Shown here piece by piece: positions 1 to 11,039 of a DNA stretch of 64,000 nt. The notes below the pieces were generated by a model that did not search any database, was not told the origin of the DNA, and saw only the letters and a list, made by a program, of their open reading frames with translations. The position numbers and the translations under genes are program-made. The stretch comes from a bacterium (GTDB taxonomy: Bacteria; UBP15; UBA6099; JAJRTR01): assembly GCA_024278215.1 (NCBI GenBank), contig JAJRTR010000011.1:1-64000 (forward strand). The letters are read 5' to 3'. Position 1 is the stretch's first letter. Each line of letters starts with the position of its first letter.

Positions 1-435
1 ATGCTCGATACACCGCCGCAAACATTGCGGATATACGAAAAAGCCAACCTTGTCGTGCCGAAAAGGACTTCCCGCAATACGCGTCTGTATTCAATGCGTG
101 ATGTGGAAAAACTTCAGCGAATCGTCCGTCTTCATCAGGACCTCGGCATCAACCTCGCAGGCATAGAAGTAATACTTCACATGCGTCTTAAGATGGAAAA
201 AATGCAGAATGAGTTCAGCAGGTTCGTCAAGCTGGTCAGGGACAGGTTCGGAGAAGACATGGGCGACGGACTCGACGAAAACTCGACCGACCTGGTCCCG
301 CTTTCAGATCAGGGTGCGTATATAATGAAGATAATAGACGTTAAGCAACAGGAATTCGGCAAGGATGATAAAGCAGTTGAAGATATAAATACCAAAATCG
401 ACGATGCTGATATTATTGATAATGTGAGTGAGTGA
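1..435 (+). CDS. MerR-family (HspR-like) regulator, 5' truncated
   Basis: This is the C-terminal part of a MerR-family DNA-binding regulator whose start lies before the window. The visible protein opens inside the winged-helix domain: TPPQTLRIYEKANLV is the recognition-helix/wing region, followed by RLYSMRDVEKLQRI and DLGINLAGIEVIL, the order seen in HspR-type MerR proteins, which repress chaperone operons such as dnaK/clpB. Residues about 60-144 form a charged helical tail without the cysteine pattern of metal-sensing MerR members. The Met at position 1 is only the first in-frame ATG at the window edge; family alignment suggests about 10-15 residues are missing. HspR genes often follow dnaJ/cbpA, which cannot be checked here. 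The MerR assignment is firm; the heat-shock role is inference from the QTLR..E and GINLAGI motifs. Confidence 0.85.
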   Translation: MLDTPPQTLRIYEKANLVVPKRTSRNTRLYSMRDVEKLQRIVRLHQDLGINLAGIEVILHMRLKMEKMQNEFSRFVKLVRDRFGEDMGDGLDENSTDLVPLSDQGAYIMKIIDVKQQEFGKDDKAVEDINTKIDDADIIDNVSE

Positions 436-526
436 TTTCCTGCATTGTGTTCCCCGGAAAATACTTCCTGACTTAAAAACGGAAACGCAAGAAAATCATA
501 AGTAATTCCATAACCAACTGAACGAA

Positions 527-3361
527 TCAGGAATCAGGCGATGTGTCGAGTTTGTCGAGATACTCCTTGAGAAAGGTGCCCGTTACGGAATTTTTATTTG
601 AAATTATATCCGCGGGGCGGCCCTGCGCGACGATTTCGCCGCCCATGTCGCCGCCCTCGGGGCCGAGGTCGATGACATGATCCGCTTTGGCGATCACGTC
701 GAGGTTGTGTTCGATGACGATCACGGTGTGGCCGTCCGCGATGAGGCGATCGACGCATCGCAGGAATTTCCCGACTTCGTCGGGGTGAAGGCCCATCGTC
801 GGTTCGTCGAAAATGAAAAGTCCGTGTCCTTTGCCTGAAGAGTTGAGTTCACGCGCGATCTTCAGACGCTGGCCCTCACCGCCGGAAAGAGTGTTGAGCG
901 GCTGGCCGAGCCGAAGGTAGCCGAGACCGACCTCCTCGAGCACGAAAATCTTGCTCGCGAATGTTCCCGCGCTCTGGAAAAAGCCTATGGATTCGCTGAC
1001 TGTAAGATCGAGAATCTGCGCGATATTTTTATCCTGATATTTTACTTCGAGTATGCTGGGCATGTAGCGCGCGCCGTCGCACTCGTCGCATTTCACATAG
1101 ACGTCGGCGAGGAACTGCATGTCGATCTTCAGAAAGCCGGACCCCTCGCATTTGTGGCAGCGACCGTCGGGTGTATTGAACGAGAATGCGCCGGGGCCGA
1201 GCCCGCGGCGTTTGGCGTCGGGAGTGTTGGCGAGCATGAGACGAACGGGCGAGAAGAGGTCCATGTAGGTAAGCACATTGGCGCGCGGGTTGCGACCGAT
1301 AGGGTCCTGGCCCATCATCTCGACAAAAGAAAAGTGGTCGATATTTTTTATTCCCGCGCAGTCGCCTGCCTTGATGTTTTCCCTGCCCAGCGTGCGTGCC
1401 ATGCGCGGATAAAGTATGTCGCACACCAGCGAACTTTTTCCCGAGCCGCTGACGCCCGTCACGCAGGTGAACCTGTTGATGGGAAAACGGACATCGATAT
1501 TTTTGAGGTTGTTGTGCGATGCCTTATTGATAGTCAAAAACATGGCGGCTTTGGTCTTGAGTTTTGCGCGGTGGAAGTCGGAGACTTTTTTGCGGCCCGT
1601 GAGATACGCCGCTGTGATCGCCTTCCTGTTTTTTCTGAATTGTTTTATCGTGCCGTTGAAGACGACGCGACCGCCGTCTTCGCCGGGTCCGGGTCCCATG
1701 TCCACGATGCGGTCTGCTTTGGCGATGACCTGGAGGTCGTGCTCGACGACGACTATCGTGTTGCCCAGGTCGCGGAGGTCTTTGAGCACGCGCACGAGAC
1801 GGTCGGTGTCGCGCGGGTGAAGTCCGACGGTAGGTTCGTCGAGCACATACAGAGTGCCGGTGAGGCGCGAGCCGAGGAAGCCCGCGAGGTGAATGCGCTG
1901 CATCTCGCCACCGGAAAGTGTGCGCGAAAGCCGCCATAGCGTGATGTAGCCCAGTCCGATCTCGTCGAGATATTTTGTTCTCGCTTTTATTTCCTTCAAC
2001 GGGAGTTTCACCAGATCAGCAGCCTGGCCCTCGAGTTCGAGCGCGTCGAAGAAGCAGCGCAACTGCGACACAGGCATTTCGCCGAGCTGGGCGATGTTCC
2101 TGCCGCGTAGTTTAACACTGCGGGCGAGCGGGTTGAGGCGCGAGCCGCCGCACTCGGGGCAACGATTCAGGCTGCGGTAACGCATCAGTATGAAACGGTT
2201 GTTCGCCTTGTATGTTTTCCTTTTCAGCCTGTCGAAGTAGGTGTCGAGCCCGTAGAGTTTTTTGTAGCCGCGCATGAGGCGGTCGATCTCGGTTTTCGTC
2301 AGTTCACTGAAAGGAACATCCACGCGCACACCGAGGTCCTCTTCGGGCTGTGCCCACATTTTACGGACATACTTCCTGACGCCCTTTGTTTCCCACGGCT
2401 CGACGGCTCCCTCGCGGAGTGTTTTGGTTTTGTCGGGCACGACAAGGTCCATATCCACAAGGTAAACGTCGCCGAAGCCCTTGCAGTGCGGACAGGCACC
2501 GAGCGGGCTGTTGAAGGAAAGGTTCTGCGGCGACGGGCGTTTGACATCTATGCCGCAGGCGGTGCAGCGGGGCAGGTCGGAATAGGTTTTAACTTTTCCG
2601 TCGACCGACTGAACGAAGAACATGCCCTCCCCTTCCTTGAGGGCGGTCTCGAAGGAATCGGCGATGCGGCTTTTCTTTTTCGGATTGATAATGATGCGGT
2701 CGACAACGATGAAAATCTGGCGGTCGTCGGGCGGCGCGTCGAACTCGTCGCCGGGCGGTTCGACGGCCTGGGCAAGAGTTTCCGCGTCTGCCGTTTCGAG
2801 GTCTATCAGCGCGTCGCCGGCCATGATATACGAGTAGCCACGCGCCCTGACGAGGTCGGCCAGCAGCTCGGGCGTCATTTTCTGCGATATCGCCAGCGGG
2901 GCGAGCACATAAGCTTTCACGCCGGTGAAGGTGTCGAAGGCGTCAGCGAGCATTTCGTCGACTGTCGACTGCTCGACCGGCCTGCCGCATTCCGGGCAGT
3001 GAAGCTCGCCTATTTTTGCATACAGCAGCCGGAGGTAATCGTAGATTTCAGTAACGGTGCCGACCGTCGAGCGTGGACTCTTGTACGTATTGCGCGACTG
3101 GACAGCGATCGTCGGGCGCAGACCCTCTATCGAGTCGACGTCGGGCTTGTCCAGCCGCTCCAGAAACTGGCGTGCGTAAGTGGATTGCGACTCGACAAAC
3201 CGGCGCTGACCTTCAGCGAATATCGTGTCGAAAGCAAGCGAACTCTTTCCCGAACCGCTCACGCCCGACACCACAGTCAGCTTGCCGTGTTTTATATCAA
3301 GCGAAATGTTCTTGAGATTATGCTGCCGCGCGCCTTTTATCCTGATGCTGTCGAACGTCAA
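527..3361 (-). CDS. uvrA: UvrA, excinuclease ABC subunit A
   Basis: Damage-recognition ATPase of nucleotide excision repair; the UvrA dimer loads UvrB at bulky DNA lesions. Both ABC modules are intact. The first Walker A ([14 protein letters not shown], about residues 33-46) has its signature [13 protein letters not shown] near 485. The second Walker A ([13 protein letters not shown]) lies near 640 and its signature [12 protein letters not shown] near 822. Zinc-finger CxxC pairs are visible at CPECGRP, CTACG...CPHCKG, CPECGG and CHKCEG...CDECDG. At 944 residues it has the normal family length. It is the last gene of a minus-strand run, with only 6 bp separating it from the HAD gene upstream, so the two are probably cotranscribed. 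No terminator is obvious in the 91 bp that separate it from the convergent MerR gene. No LexA-type operator was recognised. Confidence 0.97.
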   Translation of the reverse strand: MTFDSIRIKGARQHNLKNISLDIKHGKLTVVSGVSGSGKSSLAFDTIFAEGQRRFVESQSTYARQFLERLDKPDVDSIEGLRPTIAVQSRNTYKSPRSTVGTVTEIYDYLRLLYAKIGELHCPECGRPVEQSTVDEMLADAFDTFTGVKAYVLAPLAISQKMTPELLADLVRARGYSYIMAGDALIDLETADAETLAQAVEPPGDEFDAPPDDRQIFIVVDRIIINPKKKSRIADSFETALKEGEGMFFVQSVDGKVKTYSDLPRCTACGIDVKRPSPQNLSFNSPLGACPHCKGFGDVYLVDMDLVVPDKTKTLREGAVEPWETKGVRKYVRKMWAQPEEDLGVRVDVPFSELTKTEIDRLMRGYKKLYGLDTYFDRLKRKTYKANNRFILMRYRSLNRCPECGGSRLNPLARSVKLRGRNIAQLGEMPVSQLRCFFDALELEGQAADLVKLPLKEIKARTKYLDEIGLGYITLWRLSRTLSGGEMQRIHLAGFLGSRLTGTLYVLDEPTVGLHPRDTDRLVRVLKDLRDLGNTIVVVEHDLQVIAKADRIVDMGPGPGEDGGRVVFNGTIKQFRKNRKAITAAYLTGRKKVSDFHRAKLKTKAAMFLTINKASHNNLKNIDVRFPINRFTCVTGVSGSGKSSLVCDILYPRMARTLGRENIKAGDCAGIKNIDHFSFVEMMGQDPIGRNPRANVLTYMDLFSPVRLMLANTPDAKRRGLGPGAFSFNTPDGRCHKCEGSGFLKIDMQFLADVYVKCDECDGARYMPSILEVKYQDKNIAQILDLTVSESIGFFQSAGTFASKIFVLEEVGLGYLRLGQPLNTLSGGEGQRLKIARELNSSGKGHGLFIFDEPTMGLHPDEVGKFLRCVDRLIADGHTVIVIEHNLDVIAKADHVIDLGPEGGDMGGEIVAQGRPADIISNKNSVTGTFLKEYLDKLDTSPDS

Positions 3362-3367
3362 TTTTCG

Positions 3368-4252
3368 TTACACCCCGAATGCTTCTTCAAAAAGATCGGC
3401 TACAGGCCGCCAGTCGGGCGCTATCACCGCGATGTCCAGCATGTCGAGCACGTCGCCCGCCGGGCTGAAACCGAGCGCGGTGCCGCCGAGTTTTTTCGCC
3501 TCGTCGAACATCATTATGTCGTCGCAATCGTGGCCCACGACGAGCACATGTCTCGCGCCGTACTCCTCGACTCGCGCCCGCACCCTGTACCTCTTATCTT
3601 CGTTTTCAGTATAAGTTTTTTCCGGCGAATATCTCACGAACAGCCCGTCATCGTCGATCTCCACCTCATTGCAGTCGCGGAAATTCACCCGCACGCCATG
3701 TTCCGATTCCATACGCTCGAGCAGCCTGTCCATAACATTATTTATACCCAGGCTGACCACGCCGACAGGCACCCCGCGCTTCGCGACGATCTCCAGAGCC
3801 CGCGGAGCGCCCTCGGAAAACGGCGGGGCGACTTCGCCGATAGCGTCCTGGAAGTATTGGTCGGGTATGCCTTTTACAAATTGCTCAAACGTCCTGTTTA
3901 GCTTCGAGTTCTGCACGCGGCCCGTGATTCTCTGGACGGCGACCTTTCCGACGAGCCTGCCCGCGTTGCGCGCCATGCCCGCTACGAGATGCGAATGAGT
4001 GTTGTCGAAAGGCGACAGCAGGACACGGCGGAAGATGCCCAGCCCGACGACGGCCTGCGATATTGCCGGGCAGAGACATTCGTCGAAATCGCTGATGAAC
4101 AAGTCTGTCGCTGCGATGCGACGCAACGTTTTCGCGCCGCTCTCGCGCGACCACACGCGGGGGCTGATCTCTTCGAACCCTTTTCTGCCGAGCGCCGCGC
4201 GGTTTGCCCTGTGTCTGTTGTTACTGCCCGTCTCTATGGTCTCCCTGCTCAT
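3368..4252 (-). CDS. HAD-superfamily hydrolase (phosphatase-like)
   Basis: A 294-residue protein with the HAD phosphatase layout. Motif I is [12 protein letters not shown] near residue 50 (nucleophile Asp plus DxD acid/base). Motif II is probably VVSLGINN near 190. The distal acidic motif is [15 protein letters not shown] near 240, followed by a [14 protein letters not shown] segment like that of sucrose-phosphatase/phosphoserine-phosphatase relatives. The insert between motifs I and II (about 130 residues) is mostly helical. Substrate is not predictable. It lies 6 bp upstream of uvrA and 47 bp downstream of a sugar-kinase-like GHMP gene. A kinase/phosphatase pair occurs in heptose and other sugar-nucleotide pathways, but that link is only suggestive. 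No good ribosome-binding site precedes the ATG at 4252, and no alternative Met lies before motif I. Confidence 0.75.
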   Translation of the reverse strand: MSRETIETGSNNRHRANRAALGRKGFEEISPRVWSRESGAKTLRRIAATDLFISDFDECLCPAISQAVVGLGIFRRVLLSPFDNTHSHLVAGMARNAGRLVGKVAVQRITGRVQNSKLNRTFEQFVKGIPDQYFQDAIGEVAPPFSEGAPRALEIVAKRGVPVGVVSLGINNVMDRLLERMESEHGVRVNFRDCNEVEIDDDGLFVRYSPEKTYTENEDKRYRVRARVEEYGARHVLVVGHDCDDIMMFDEAKKLGGTALGFSPAGDVLDMLDIAVIAPDWRPVADLFEEAFGV

Positions 4253-4299
4253 GTGATAAGGACAGAAAGTTTCACTGTCGCCTTATCCTTATCCGCTTT

Positions 4300-5310
4300 T
4301 CACAACTCTTCGACCACCTTCACGCCGGCGCGGGCGATACTGCAATCGAGCACATCCGCCCCGGCGTCGGCGAGTGCTGCCCGCACGTCGCCGGCAGCGC
4401 CTTCGCTACAGAACGATATCATACACCCGCCGCCGCCCGCTCCGCATATCTTGCTCGCTATCGCGCCCGCGCCGGACGCGATTTCCATGTACCGGTTTAT
4501 CTGTTCATTTGTCACGCCGTCGGCAAGTAGTTTTCTGTTTTCCCATTCTTCGCCGAGCAACCTTCCGAAAGCTTCAAGTCCGCCGCTTCTCAGACAGTCT
4601 CTCATACGCAACGCGGTGTTTTTTATGCGCCCGATGTTCCGGACAGTGTTTTTATCGCCGTTGATGTATGCGCGTGTCATGTCCCAGTTGGTGGAGCCCG
4701 AGAAGCGCGGCTCGCCCGCGAATGTGACGACAAGGCGGTTTTCGAGTTCGTTTATGAGTTCTTCCGAATCGAGAAGCGGAGTCCTTCGGGTACCGTCCAC
4801 GTCAAAGCTTATGCAGCTAACGCCACCGTATGCCGCCGAGTAATAATCCTGCTTGCCGGTCGGAATGCGTATCGACTGCGCTTCGAGATTCGCGCCGATA
4901 TCAATTATCGTTTCGATGTCGTATTTGCCGCCGCACAGCATATTGAGCGCCGAGCAGAGGGCAATGAGCAGAGAAGAGGAAGCGCCGAGCCCAGAGCCGC
5001 GCGGCACATTGTTCCGGGTACGTATTGTCATGCCTGGCGCGTCCTTGAAAAAGCGAACGATGCGCACGAGCAGATCGAGTCCCCGCGCCGGGTCGAGCTC
5101 GCCGATGCGCGGAGCCGAGACTTCCCTGCCGAGGTCTTCGGAGATGATGCGGACCCGCGAGCCCGTGCAGGTCTCGATCCACACTTCGCTCATGAGAGTA
5201 ATGGCGGCATTCAGCGTGAGGCCGCCTTCCTCGAAAATGTAAAGTGGGAAAATATCCAGTGTGCCGCCTGCGAGGTCGACCCTCATCGGTGCGCAACTGT
5301 ACAGTTTCAT
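4300..5310 (-). CDS. GHMP-family small-molecule kinase
   Basis: ATP-dependent kinase of the galactokinase/homoserine/mevalonate/phosphomevalonate superfamily. The three signature motifs are present: APMRVDLAGGTLDI at the N-terminus (substrate region), PRGSGLGASSSLLIAL near residue 100 (phosphate-binding loop) and ICGAGGGGCMISFC near 310 (C-terminal glycine motif). The AGG...D and GLGASSS forms resemble sugar kinases of the HddA/FkgP type more than mevalonate kinases, so a sugar or sugar-phosphate substrate is favoured. The start at 5310 was chosen over an in-frame codon at 5361 because GGCGGAG sits 8 nt upstream of it and the motif-bearing sequence begins at once (MKLYSCAPMR). This gives 336 residues. 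It is followed by a HAD phosphatase and uvrA, and preceded by the SLH porin, on the same strand. Confidence 0.82.
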   Translation of the reverse strand: MKLYSCAPMRVDLAGGTLDIFPLYIFEEGGLTLNAAITLMSEVWIETCTGSRVRIISEDLGREVSAPRIGELDPARGLDLLVRIVRFFKDAPGMTIRTRNNVPRGSGLGASSSLLIALCSALNMLCGGKYDIETIIDIGANLEAQSIRIPTGKQDYYSAAYGGVSCISFDVDGTRRTPLLDSEELINELENRLVVTFAGEPRFSGSTNWDMTRAYINGDKNTVRNIGRIKNTALRMRDCLRSGGLEAFGRLLGEEWENRKLLADGVTNEQINRYMEIASGAGAIASKICGAGGGGCMISFCSEGAAGDVRAALADAGADVLDCSIARAGVKVVEEL

Positions 5311-5390
5311 ATTGTTGTCTCCGCCCTGCGTGCTACTGTCGTCCTGTACTCCGCGAACCATTCTCCGCTCCCGCGGACGAATACAAAACG

Positions 5391-8135
5391 TCAGAAACTC
5401 ATGTAGACTTTCATGCCGATTCTCTGGTCGAGCCGCTCATCTTCCTTTGTCAGGGTGAGGTCCGGACGGCCATAATACTGGTTCATCCACAGTTCCACCC
5501 TCGACACGTCGGTCAGCTTGTATCTAACGCTCGATTTTATCCAGTATTGCTTGCCCTGCGGTACAAGGTCGTTTATTGCAGATGTTATACTTGGAATGCT
5601 TGTAACAGCATTGATGCGGCTGTCGTTGAAACCATAGTCGAGAGAGAATTCCGACTTTTTTGAAGTTCTCCAGAACATGTTGTACGACTGCTTCTTCTGC
5701 GAGAACATAAGCTTGATCAAAAGATCGTCTGCGCCTGACACACAATCGGCGATACCATCACCGATGAACTTATCTATGACATTGCCGTCGTCATCTATGA
5801 CTTCCGTGTAATTGCCGTCGAGGCATGTTTCGGGAAGTCCGGCTTTTATTATTTCATATTTACCTGAAACTGATATATCGTCTGTGAGATAATAAGTGAG
5901 CTTATGAGAATTGTAACTCAATTCAAGAGTCGATTCGGGGCCGCGGCTATTCATACGCGCGAAAAGATTGAACCCCACAAGGGTGCTCATGCTGCTTCCG
6001 GCTGCGCTTGTGTCGAAAAACATCGGCTCCGTCTCTCCACCATTTACAAACAGGAAATCGTAATTGTAGTGGTCTTCGAGCTTTTTATAGCTGCCCATAA
6101 GCACAAATATCTCAAGGCTCTGAAGATTGATCGGGATGACATCTATTCCGAAATCGTCTGTGTTAAAGCCCGGCAGGCCGAGACTCTTGCTGACAAAATT
6201 GTGCCCCAGCCGCAGGTATCCCATCGGGAAAATGGTCAACGGCCCCTTGTTGTAATCGAAAAGAACAAAAAAAGCGTCGTCCTGGTCGCGTTGTTCCGGT
6301 ATGTCTATCCATGTTTTGAACTGCTGGCCGGGTGTCCATGTGCTCTTGATGCTGCTCCAGTAGTCGTCCCAGGCATCGTAGCCGGGCGGGTCGCTTTCGC
6401 TGCTTGGAAACGGCATCTTGAATCCGGGCCTGTTGTATGTACTGTGCGCATACTCGGTCGTTATATACAGATTTTTAACCGGCATCGGATACCTGATATA
6501 AATGCTGTTGACCGAATTCTTTTCCCACGGTAATTTTACCGAACTGTCCCCGCCGTTCCAGTAGCCCCACTTGCTCTCGTCGGTTTCGTTTTTGTCGTAG
6601 CTCGATATGCGCGTGATATATGCCCAGGATTTAACTTCGCCGAACAGATTGAACGTAATGTTCGCCGCGTATATGTAGTTGCCGCTGTCGCCGCTGTGTG
6701 TGCCCACCGCGCCCTTGATCGTGTAGTCGTTCAGCTTGAGTTCCGCGACGAATCCGTCTATCGACCTGCCCAGCGTCGTCAGCGGCGACGAACCGAACGA
6801 CACGCGCCCCGCATTCAGAGACCTCAGTTTGAAGTTGCGCGGGTTGTTTCTATCCGTTGTGAAATCCTGGTATTTTATGTGCAGATTGTACGAGTTGTTG
6901 AACCTGCTCGTCAGTGTCATATCATCGAATTTTCGCGGCTTGCTGTACTGGTTGAGTGAAAGCGATTTCCAGGGCGTGCCCGTCGTCTTGCAATCGGCGT
7001 TATCCGTCCCGCAACTACAATTGGGATAGGGACAGCTGCGTGACCTGCGCTCATAATTCACCGTCCCGCTTCCCGTGATCTTGAACCTCTGGTTCTGCTC
7101 TTCCAGTTTCTCTATATCCCGCTCGTTCCTTTGTGCTGTTCTTTTGACACTCCCTATTTCTTTTTTCAGGTCTTTCGCCGCGTCCCTGATAAGTCCTTTC
7201 TCGACATATTTTATAAGTGCCAGAAGTATCTCAAGGTCACGGTTCGTAAATTTAACGTCCTTATCGAGTTTCTTGAGGTCTTTGGGCAACTTCTTCAGAT
7301 ACTTTTCTTTATCCTTAGCCGCCTTGTTGTCTTTCTTTTTGCCAGTTTTCTTCTTACCGGTTTTTTTCGATGCCGTCGCTTTCTTTTCGTCTTTCGCCCC
7401 ATCGACTGTCTTCTTATTATCAGTCGCCGCGGCCTTTTGTATTTCCGCTTCGTCACCCTCATTTTTCTTCGCGCCGCCTGTCTTTTCCGGTTCCGGCCCA
7501 AGTGTTTTCATACCTGAAGTAACAAATACGCCCATCCGCGGCTTCGGCGCAAGTGTCACCTCGCCCGGTGTCACCCCAGGCGCAATGCCACTGATAACCG
7601 TTCTTTTTTTCAATGTCATCAGGGGTGCGGGTTCATCGGCGACACTTTCGCCGCTTGTCGCGACATCGTTCGTCCCGGCATCCGCAGGTTCGGTTGCAAT
7701 CGAATCGACTACTGACACAGGCTCGTCAAATATCGCCATGCCGGCAGTTTGCGGTTCAGGCACCACAAAGCTGCCTGTCTGTAGATACGTATTGTAATTC
7801 GTGATAAGTTTCGAGACTATCGCGGCCAGCTCGTAGCGAGTGACAGGTTCGTTGCCCCGGAAGCGACCGTCTTCGTAGCCGCCGAGCAGTCCGATATCTA
7901 TCAAGTGCTTCACGTAAGCGTATGCCCAGTGGTCCGTCGGCACATCCTTCATCGCGCCTTCATCGCCGGGCGACAACACAGGAATCTGATCGAGCCTTTT
8001 CGAGAGCAATTCCTCCTCGATATAATCCAGCGCAAAGGGATCGTCATCGGCGGATGCGGCCGCAAATACATAAGCGTTTACAAGCAACCCGAAAGTAAGC
8101 ATGTAAATTATGATTCTACAGAAAAATCTCAACAT
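5391..8135 (-). CDS. SLH-domain outer-membrane porin-like protein (OmpM type)
   Basis: A 914-residue exported protein. Residues 1-27 form a signal peptide (hydrophobic stretch ending AYVFAAASA). A single SLH domain follows at about 63-115 (DVPTDHWAYAYVKHLI, GLLGGYEDGRFRGN, PVTRYELAAIV). After a Pro/Thr/Val linker comes a striking Lys-rich low-complexity stretch (KKTGKKKTGKKK, about 255-290) and a helical coiled-coil segment (about 290-350, KLEEQNQRF). From about 355 the rest is beta-rich and aromatic, ending KVYMSF with a C-terminal Phe as in outer-membrane barrels. In OmpM-like porins the SLH domain binds pyruvylated cell-wall polymer and the barrel sits in the outer membrane, tethering it. 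The basic stretch could add electrostatic contact with the wall. It is probably the first gene of its run; a promoter-like sequence lies at 8199-8228. No clear ribosome-binding site precedes the ATG. Confidence 0.85.
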   Translation of the reverse strand: MLRFFCRIIIYMLTFGLLVNAYVFAAASADDDPFALDYIEEELLSKRLDQIPVLSPGDEGAMKDVPTDHWAYAYVKHLIDIGLLGGYEDGRFRGNEPVTRYELAAIVSKLITNYNTYLQTGSFVVPEPQTAGMAIFDEPVSVVDSIATEPADAGTNDVATSGESVADEPAPLMTLKKRTVISGIAPGVTPGEVTLAPKPRMGVFVTSGMKTLGPEPEKTGGAKKNEGDEAEIQKAAATDNKKTVDGAKDEKKATASKKTGKKKTGKKKDNKAAKDKEKYLKKLPKDLKKLDKDVKFTNRDLEILLALIKYVEKGLIRDAAKDLKKEIGSVKRTAQRNERDIEKLEEQNQRFKITGSGTVNYERRSRSCPYPNCSCGTDNADCKTTGTPWKSLSLNQYSKPRKFDDMTLTSRFNNSYNLHIKYQDFTTDRNNPRNFKLRSLNAGRVSFGSSPLTTLGRSIDGFVAELKLNDYTIKGAVGTHSGDSGNYIYAANITFNLFGEVKSWAYITRISSYDKNETDESKWGYWNGGDSSVKLPWEKNSVNSIYIRYPMPVKNLYITTEYAHSTYNRPGFKMPFPSSESDPPGYDAWDDYWSSIKSTWTPGQQFKTWIDIPEQRDQDDAFFVLFDYNKGPLTIFPMGYLRLGHNFVSKSLGLPGFNTDDFGIDVIPINLQSLEIFVLMGSYKKLEDHYNYDFLFVNGGETEPMFFDTSAAGSSMSTLVGFNLFARMNSRGPESTLELSYNSHKLTYYLTDDISVSGKYEIIKAGLPETCLDGNYTEVIDDDGNVIDKFIGDGIADCVSGADDLLIKLMFSQKKQSYNMFWRTSKKSEFSLDYGFNDSRINAVTSIPSITSAINDLVPQGKQYWIKSSVRYKLTDVSRVELWMNQYYGRPDLTLTKEDERLDQRIGMKVYMSF

Positions 8136-8198
8136 TAAAGTTTTAATCGCTATATCTATTTCCGGTCTTCAGCAGCAAACCGTGAGTTCAGCCACGTT

Positions 8199-8228
8199 AT
8201 TGTACAACTAATTTATATAAAATCGCAA
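8199..8228 (-). promoter_or_regulatory. Putative sigma-70 promoter of the SLH-porin gene
   Basis: Read on the minus strand, TTGCGA (8228-8223) and TACAAT (8204-8199) are separated by 18 bp in an AT-rich stretch, about 64 bp upstream of the porin start. Spacing and -10 match are good, and the -35 keeps TTG. Assigned by motif only. Confidence 0.45.
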
Positions 8229-8253
8229 TACAATATTGGCTGCCGATACAGAA

Positions 8254-8299
8254 AAGTTGTCGCCCGCGGCTCTTTTGGCCGACGCGGGAAGTTGTCGCC
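8254..8299 (+). repeat. 11-bp direct repeats flanking a small hairpin
   Basis: AAGTTGTCGCC occurs at 8254-8264 and again at 8289-8299. Between and overlapping them, CCCGCG (8263-8268) and CGCGGG (8283-8288) form a 6-bp stem. The block sits about 30-70 bp upstream of the amidohydrolase start, in the gap between two divergent genes, so an operator or leader role is possible but unproven. Confidence 0.5.
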
Positions 8300-8326
8300 G
8301 ACAGGGTTTTGATTTAAGATACATTT

Positions 8327-9319
8327 ATGGAAACGGAACAATCCGGCGGGAGAACGCCAGTAATCGACGTGCATTGCCACATCGTGGCCCTGGGACCGTC
8401 CAGCGGGGCGATCCTCAGCCGCAGAACAAAAAACAACTATATATACAGGTCCATGCTAATCGCACAGGGCTACACCGGCGCTATATCCGACGACGAATTC
8501 GACCGCCGTTATGTCCGGCGGCTGGCCCGCGCGCTCGGCGAGTCGAAAACTACGGACCGGGCGGTCGTGCTCGCGCTGGACGGAGTCTACGACCGGGCGG
8601 GCGCGCTGGATGAGACAAGAACACATGTTTATGTTCCCAACGACTACGTTTATGATGTCGCGTCCCGGCATGACGATTTCATATTCGGCGCTTCCGTAAA
8701 TCCGCTGCGGGCGGACGCGCTGGACGAACTCGATAAAGTCGCGGCGCAGGGTGCCGCGCTGATCAAGTGGGTTCCCAACAGCCAGAACTTCGACCCGGCG
8801 GCACCCCGACTGAAGAAGTTCTACGAAAAAATGGCCGCCCTCGACATACCCCTGCTTTCGCATACGGGCTACGAGCACTGTATCCCCACCGCCGACCAGA
8901 TGTACGGCGACCCGGCACGGCTCGTGCAGGCGCTTGACGCGGGCGTTACCGTAATCGCCGCTCACGCCGGCTGCTCGGGCCATCTGCATCCCGTCGAGTT
9001 TTTCGACAACTACGTCGCGATGCTCGACCGGCACCCGAACCTCTACGGCGACCTGTCCGCCTTCTGCAATCTGTCGCGATTCGGTTATATCAGGAAAATG
9101 CTCGACATCCCCGGCTTCTTCGACCGCCATCTCCAGGCCACCGATTATCCCGTGCCGCCGTGGCCGTTCCTTTTCCCGCACATGATACCGCCCGCCGGGA
9201 TTATCCGGCTGATGCGCGTGAAAAATATTTTCGACCGTGACATCTATACTAAGAAAGCTCTGGGGATACCCGAATCCACCTGCCGGACCGCCGCCTCGAT
9301 TTTGTTTCCGTCATTATAG
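8327..9319 (+). CDS. Amidohydrolase-family metal-dependent hydrolase
   Basis: A 330-residue TIM-barrel hydrolase of the Amidohydro_2 family. Metal-binding signatures are DVHCHI (HxH at about residues 15-18), LSHTGYEH after the fourth strand region (about 180-187), AHAGCSGH (about 215-222) and an acidic residue in DYPVPPWPF near the C-terminus (about 276-285). Relatives include gamma-resorcylate and aminocarboxymuconate-semialdehyde decarboxylases and organophosphate-type lactonases, so the reaction could be hydrolysis or non-oxidative decarboxylation; no substrate can be assigned. The protein lacks a signal peptide and should be cytoplasmic. It is a lone plus-strand gene, divergent from the SLH-porin operon and 197 bp upstream of metK. 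No strong Shine-Dalgarno precedes the ATG at 8327, so a slightly different start is possible. Confidence 0.78.
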   Translation: METEQSGGRTPVIDVHCHIVALGPSSGAILSRRTKNNYIYRSMLIAQGYTGAISDDEFDRRYVRRLARALGESKTTDRAVVLALDGVYDRAGALDETRTHVYVPNDYVYDVASRHDDFIFGASVNPLRADALDELDKVAAQGAALIKWVPNSQNFDPAAPRLKKFYEKMAALDIPLLSHTGYEHCIPTADQMYGDPARLVQALDAGVTVIAAHAGCSGHLHPVEFFDNYVAMLDRHPNLYGDLSAFCNLSRFGYIRKMLDIPGFFDRHLQATDYPVPPWPFLFPHMIPPAGIIRLMRVKNIFDRDIYTKKALGIPESTCRTAASILFPSL

Positions 9320-9354
9320 TATTACCGGTTCAAGGGACAATGATTTTTTTGCGC

Positions 9355-9383
9355 TTGAGAAATGTTTCCGCATTCTATAAAAT
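9355..9383 (+). promoter_or_regulatory. Putative sigma-70 promoter of metK
   Basis: TTGAGA (9355-9360), a 17-bp spacer and TAAAAT (9378-9383) precede an AT-rich leader of about 125 nt that ends in the strong ribosome-binding site AAAAGGAG at 9502-9509. The leader is long for a housekeeping gene, but no known SAM riboswitch core was recognised in it. Confidence 0.45.
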
Positions 9384-9516
9384 ATATTATCTTGGGTTTT
9401 GTAATGTTCAGCAGGCTTTCGGAAAATAATATTTTTTCTTTCTTGATTTTTATGAAATATCGAAATGAGCACAGCGGAGAATCTCGTTTTTCAATCATTT
9501 TAAAAGGAGCGCTATC

Positions 9517-10707
<1,191 letters not shown>

Positions 10708-10810
10708 TTAAATTATTGCTGGTTTTGTAATTAAGCCTGAATTCACCAGTGTCACGTCAAGCTTGTAATGCCACAAGATGTGTAGACAGGGGCGGGGGCA
10801 CCGTACCACG

Positions 10811-10872
10811 CCCTGCACTTTTATCGTTTTTTCGCTAACCCATCTTACGTCTTTTCTTTGTTGACACGACAC
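10811..10872 (+). repeat. 62-bp interspersed repeat, copy A
   Basis: The segment runs from CCCTGCACTTTTA through CGCTAACCCATCTTACG to TTGTTGACACGACAC. A second full copy lies inverted at 60309-60370, and a shorter copy with the core CCCATCTTACGTC lies at 53836-53866. It occupies the gap between metK and the next gene, 15 bp before an intrinsic terminator. No open frame or long terminal inverted repeat was seen. The remainder of the 332-bp gap (10708-11039) holds nothing else recognisable apart from a 10-bp match (GAGCCAATTG, about 10985-10994) to the MITE terminus. Confidence 0.7.
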
Positions 10873-10887
10873 TATTGATCACAGTTG

Positions 10888-10912
10888 CCACGCTTCGGCG
10901 TGGTGATTTTTT
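10888..10912 (+). terminator. Intrinsic terminator downstream of metK
   Basis: CCACGC (10888-10893), loop TTCG, GCGTGG (10898-10903), then TGA and six T residues (10907-10912). The stem is GC-rich with a stable UUCG loop. It lies 180 bp past metK and ahead of the next plus-strand gene, isolating the two. Confidence 0.8.
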
Positions 10913-11039
10913 ATAGGCAGCTTTTATGCTTTCTCATGAGTGTAGATGTTCGTGTTTATGAATGGTAAAATATTAGGATAATATAAGAGAGCCAATTGTA
11001 CTGTCGAACCGTTAAGAAGAATACAAAGTAAAAAAACTG

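Noticed and set aside
2486-3901. Plus-strand frame of 471 residues over uvrA and the HAD gene
   Set aside because: It spans two genes with strong family motifs on the other strand and shows no domain of its own.
9390-9516. SAM riboswitch in the metK leader
   Set aside because: The leader is about 125 nt, but none of the conserved cores of known SAM riboswitch classes could be found; only short weak dyads are present.
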